DNA from: JACJXF01 sp964349045
GTDB lineage: Bacteria; Bacteroidota; Bacteroidia; Bacteroidales; GCA-2748055
Direction of reading: 5' to 3'
Length of the DNA stretch: 8,913 bases
Assembly (NCBI GenBank): GCA_964349045.1
Contig: CAYGFI010000183.1
Coordinates: 1 to 8,913 of the forward strand
The notes under the pieces were generated by a model. That model was not told where the DNA came from. It made no database searches and saw nothing but the letters and a program-made list of their open reading frames with translations. The position numbers and the translations under genes were made by a program. Shown here in pieces: positions 6,954 through 8,913 of this stretch (position 1 is its first letter; each line of letters opens with the position of its first letter).

Positions 6954-8027
6954 TCAAAAATCAGCTTTAAACCGTATTGCACATCCTCCCGCCGCTGAAA
7001 GATTGATTTTGAGAAATTGGTCTTTCTTCACGGTCTTATTTTCTATCAAAATATGTTTTGGATTTCGGTCAGAATCCGGTCCATCCATATATATTTCCGA
7101 AGTGTATATGCCTGAACCGAGGAAATCCAAAGGTATTTCCAATTGACGGGGATTCCAGTTGGTCATGCTACCAAGAAACCATTCATCTCCTTTGCGCCGG
7201 GCGATGGTGATAAATTCTCCCGGGATCCCATTCAATACTTTTGTTTCATCCCAGGAGGTAGGGACATCCTTAATAAATTGAAATGAGGGTTGTCCTTCAT
7301 ACGCGGCAGGATGATCTGAAACCATTTGAATCGGTGATTCATAAACAACATACATTGCAAGATGGTGAGCGCGCGTTCCCATAACCATAGGTTTAAAACT
7401 GCGCGGAACAAATTCTTCTTTTGTAACATTATTAAACCCTCCCGGTGTATAGTCCATGTAGCCTTGCAGCAGTCTGGTAAAAGGAATCATCAGATGACTA
7501 TCAGGATTGTCTCGTAAACTTCCCTTTGATACTTCCATGCCGACCACACCTTCATAACCCAGTATGTTGGGATAGGTTCTGCTTAAACCAGTTGGCTTGG
7601 TACTTCCGTGAAAATCAACCATTAGGTGATGTTCAGCAGCCTTTTCCGCTGCACTATAATAAAACGCAATTCCATTCTGATCATCCCGTTCGATGAAATC
7701 AATTTTCAAACCGGCGACACCCCATTTTTCAAAAACTGGAAAAGCTTCATTCATTTGTCTTAGGGCGTCGCGATAATAAATCCATATCCATATTTTTACA
7801 TTTTTTTGATTTGCATATTCAACCAGTTCAGGTATATCAACTCTTCCATTCATTTTTGTAATGTCACCCCGGGCTGCCCAGCCTGCATCTATGAGCATAT
7901 ATTCAAATCCGGACGCTGCAGCAAAATTAATATAATACTTCATTCCTTCGGTAGAAAAGGCCCTTTCCCCTTCTGGTCCAATACTGCCAGACCACCAGTT
8001 CCATGAAGCTTTCCCGGTTTTATCCAT
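6954..8027 (-). CDS. GH97 glycosidase, C-terminal segment (after frameshift)
   Basis: This frame holds the catalytic barrel and C-terminal domain of a family GH97 enzyme; its own N-terminal half is in another frame upstream. Family sequence starts at GKASWNWWSG, so the ATG at 8027 is not the true start. Visible motifs are MLIDAGW at 44-50, IWIWIYYRD at 79-87, GLKIDFIERDDQ at 106-117, the HHLMVDFHGSTKPTG run at 133-147, GYEGVVGME at 157-165 and SDHPAAYEG at 237-245. The C-terminal sandwich ends GGCAIRFKADF. Asp110 in KIDF matches the nucleophile of retaining GH97 enzymes (the alpha-galactosidase type), and Glu159 or Glu165 is the likely acid/base; inverting SusB-like members lack that Asp. The substrate is therefore more likely an alpha-galactoside or similar than starch, which is inference. 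The 84 bases to the propeller gene and the shared strand suggest an operon. Confidence 0.88.
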   Translation of the reverse strand: MDKTGKASWNWWSGSIGPEGERAFSTEGMKYYINFAAASGFEYMLIDAGWAARGDITKMNGRVDIPELVEYANQKNVKIWIWIYYRDALRQMNEAFPVFEKWGVAGLKIDFIERDDQNGIAFYYSAAEKAAEHHLMVDFHGSTKPTGLSRTYPNILGYEGVVGMEVSKGSLRDNPDSHLMIPFTRLLQGYMDYTPGGFNNVTKEEFVPRSFKPMVMGTRAHHLAMYVVYESPIQMVSDHPAAYEGQPSFQFIKDVPTSWDETKVLNGIPGEFITIARRKGDEWFLGSMTNWNPRQLEIPLDFLGSGIYTSEIYMDGPDSDRNPKHILIENKTVKKDQFLKINLSAAGGCAIRFKADF

Positions 8028-8875
8028 GAAGTTTCTTCAATGACATTCCCGGGATTTAAACTGGTCAGGATGTTGGATTCAATTAATTTTCCCGGTTCAT
8101 TGCTTACCTGGAGTATCCGCCATGCAGAAATAAGTGGAAGTGATCCTGTAACACATACGCTGGTGTCTTCAAACCGGGGAGCAAGCAGGCCTTCAAGCCA
8201 ATGTCCGCCCCAATCTCGGGAAAGATTTGTAAGATACATTGTACTATAGCCATGCATATCTGCTTCATTGATAGCCAGCCATGCCACACCCGGAACTTCC
8301 ATTAACAATGGCAACCCGATCAGTGCATCGTTCACAATACTACCCTGATGAGAAAATGCAGAGATAGGGAGCTTAATATATTCGCTTTCATAGCTGTGAA
8401 TGAAATTTGGAAGGATTTGTGCATAGGTAATTGCGTCCTTGCTGATTTTAAATTCTGTCCTTTCCCTGGATAATCGAAATTCGTGTATACCAGATTGTTC
8501 AGGAACAATATACCTGAAAGCGATCCCGTCATCGTAAGCCCTGGCTTCAATTATAAGTTTGCGTGCCGGAATTTCATTTTCCTGAAGATGAATCGTTAAT
8601 GCATTATATTGATCATGGACAAAGCTCGTTTTGCCTGCAACAAGCTCATACGATTGATCAAAACTGGCTTTTTCTGTACTAATAATTTTAACACCTTCCC
8701 CCAGAGGTTTTTGATGTTGTAATTCTAAACTTAAAGCCGATCTGTCGATAAGTGGCAGTTCCTGAAAAGTGACAGAATAGACCAATTGTCCACCTTCTCC
8801 AGTAACCTGGTTATCCACGAATGTTCCAAAAACAATCGATAATCGTCCGTCCGGAGACTTGTAACTATTCAGCAA
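7940..8875 (-). CDS. GH97 glycosidase, N-terminal segment (before frameshift)
   Basis: This frame carries the N-terminal beta-sandwich of the same GH97 enzyme, from SYKSPDGRLSIVFG at residues 4-17 through the ARAYDDGIAFRY block at 111-122 and LLMEVPGVAWLAINEAD at 190-206 to ETSWIKPGK at 281-289. After Lys289 the frame turns to unrelated sequence and stops at 7940, whereas the family continues in the neighbouring frame. Joined, the two parts give about 640 residues, normal for GH97. The start is uncertain: the only in-frame choices are TTG at 8875-8873 or other non-ATG codons nearby, two stop codons lie just upstream, and no signal peptide is present in this frame. A signal-peptide-like end (LLITAQ) is readable in another frame at 8903-8886, so a second indel near 8867 is possible. 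Confidence 0.85.
   Translation of the reverse strand: MLNSYKSPDGRLSIVFGTFVDNQVTGEGGQLVYSVTFQELPLIDRSALSLELQHQKPLGEGVKIISTEKASFDQSYELVAGKTSFVHDQYNALTIHLQENEIPARKLIIEARAYDDGIAFRYIVPEQSGIHEFRLSRERTEFKISKDAITYAQILPNFIHSYESEYIKLPISAFSHQGSIVNDALIGLPLLMEVPGVAWLAINEADMHGYSTMYLTNLSRDWGGHWLEGLLAPRFEDTSVCVTGSLPLISAWRILQVSNEPGKLIESNILTSLNPGNVIEETSWIKPGKLHGTGGLAVLDQKGKGPFLPKE
8007..8012 (-). other. One-base frameshift in the GH97 gene
   Basis: On the minus strand the sequence reads CCGGGAAAGCTTCATGG. One extra A in the AAA run (8012-8010) would restore SWIKPGKASWNWWSG in one frame, the expected join between the beta-sandwich and the barrel. A one-base loss in a short A-run fits either a real mutation or a homopolymer sequencing error. 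Confidence 0.85.
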
Positions 8876-8913
8876 TAGTATAAAATTGGGCAGTTATTAA
8901 CAATTCGGAGAGT

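Noticed and set aside
1..8913. CRISPR arrays, tRNA or rRNA genes, and defence systems
   Set aside because: No regularly spaced repeats, no tRNA- or rRNA-like sequence and no defence gene cluster were seen. The ATPase/DUF4143 gene alone does not make a defence system.

Overview
The window looks like a low-GC Bacteroidota chromosome or metagenome contig. The evidence is a C-terminal type IX secretion (T9SS) sorting domain on one secreted protein, a GH97 glycosidase next to a sialate O-acetylesterase-type esterase, and starts without obvious Shine-Dalgarno sequences. The first ~361 bases do not fit: they encode an internal piece of a DnaG primase whose motifs do not look like Bacteroidota DnaG, and homology stops abruptly 20 bases before the next gene.

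Layout from left to right. (1) 1-361, minus: DnaG fragment, open at the window edge and broken at its N-terminal side. (2) 381-1610, plus: intact AAA-type ATPase with a C-terminal DUF4143 nuclease-like domain, followed by a hairpin at 1615-1640. (3) 1640-3245: an IS1634-family (IS4 superfamily) insertion sequence with 13-bp perfect terminal inverted repeats. Its transposase gene (1656-3146, minus) appears dead twice over: an in-frame TAG at codon 22, and Lys in place of the catalytic Glu of the DDE triad. (4) 3246-3576: about 330 bp with no recognisable gene and two hairpins. (5) 3577-8875, minus: a codirectional three-gene set for extracellular or periplasmic carbohydrate breakdown. Its transcription order is a GH97 glycosidase (split by a one-base frameshift near 8010), then a secreted beta-propeller hydrolase-like protein with a DUF1349-like module and T9SS tail, then a sialate O-acetylesterase-family esterase whose start overlaps the previous stop (ATGA).

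The three carbohydrate genes read as part of a glycan-degradation locus. The GH97 enzyme would remove terminal glycosyl residues, the esterase would remove acetyl groups, and the propeller protein would act on or bind the glycan at the cell surface. No SusC/SusD pair or regulator lies inside the window; they could lie beyond 8913.

I see no new multi-gene system. The points most worth a second look are the DnaG junction (natural rearrangement or assembly chimera), the doubly damaged transposase, and one clear and one possible frameshift in the GH97 gene. Together these ask whether the region is decaying or the sequence contains errors.
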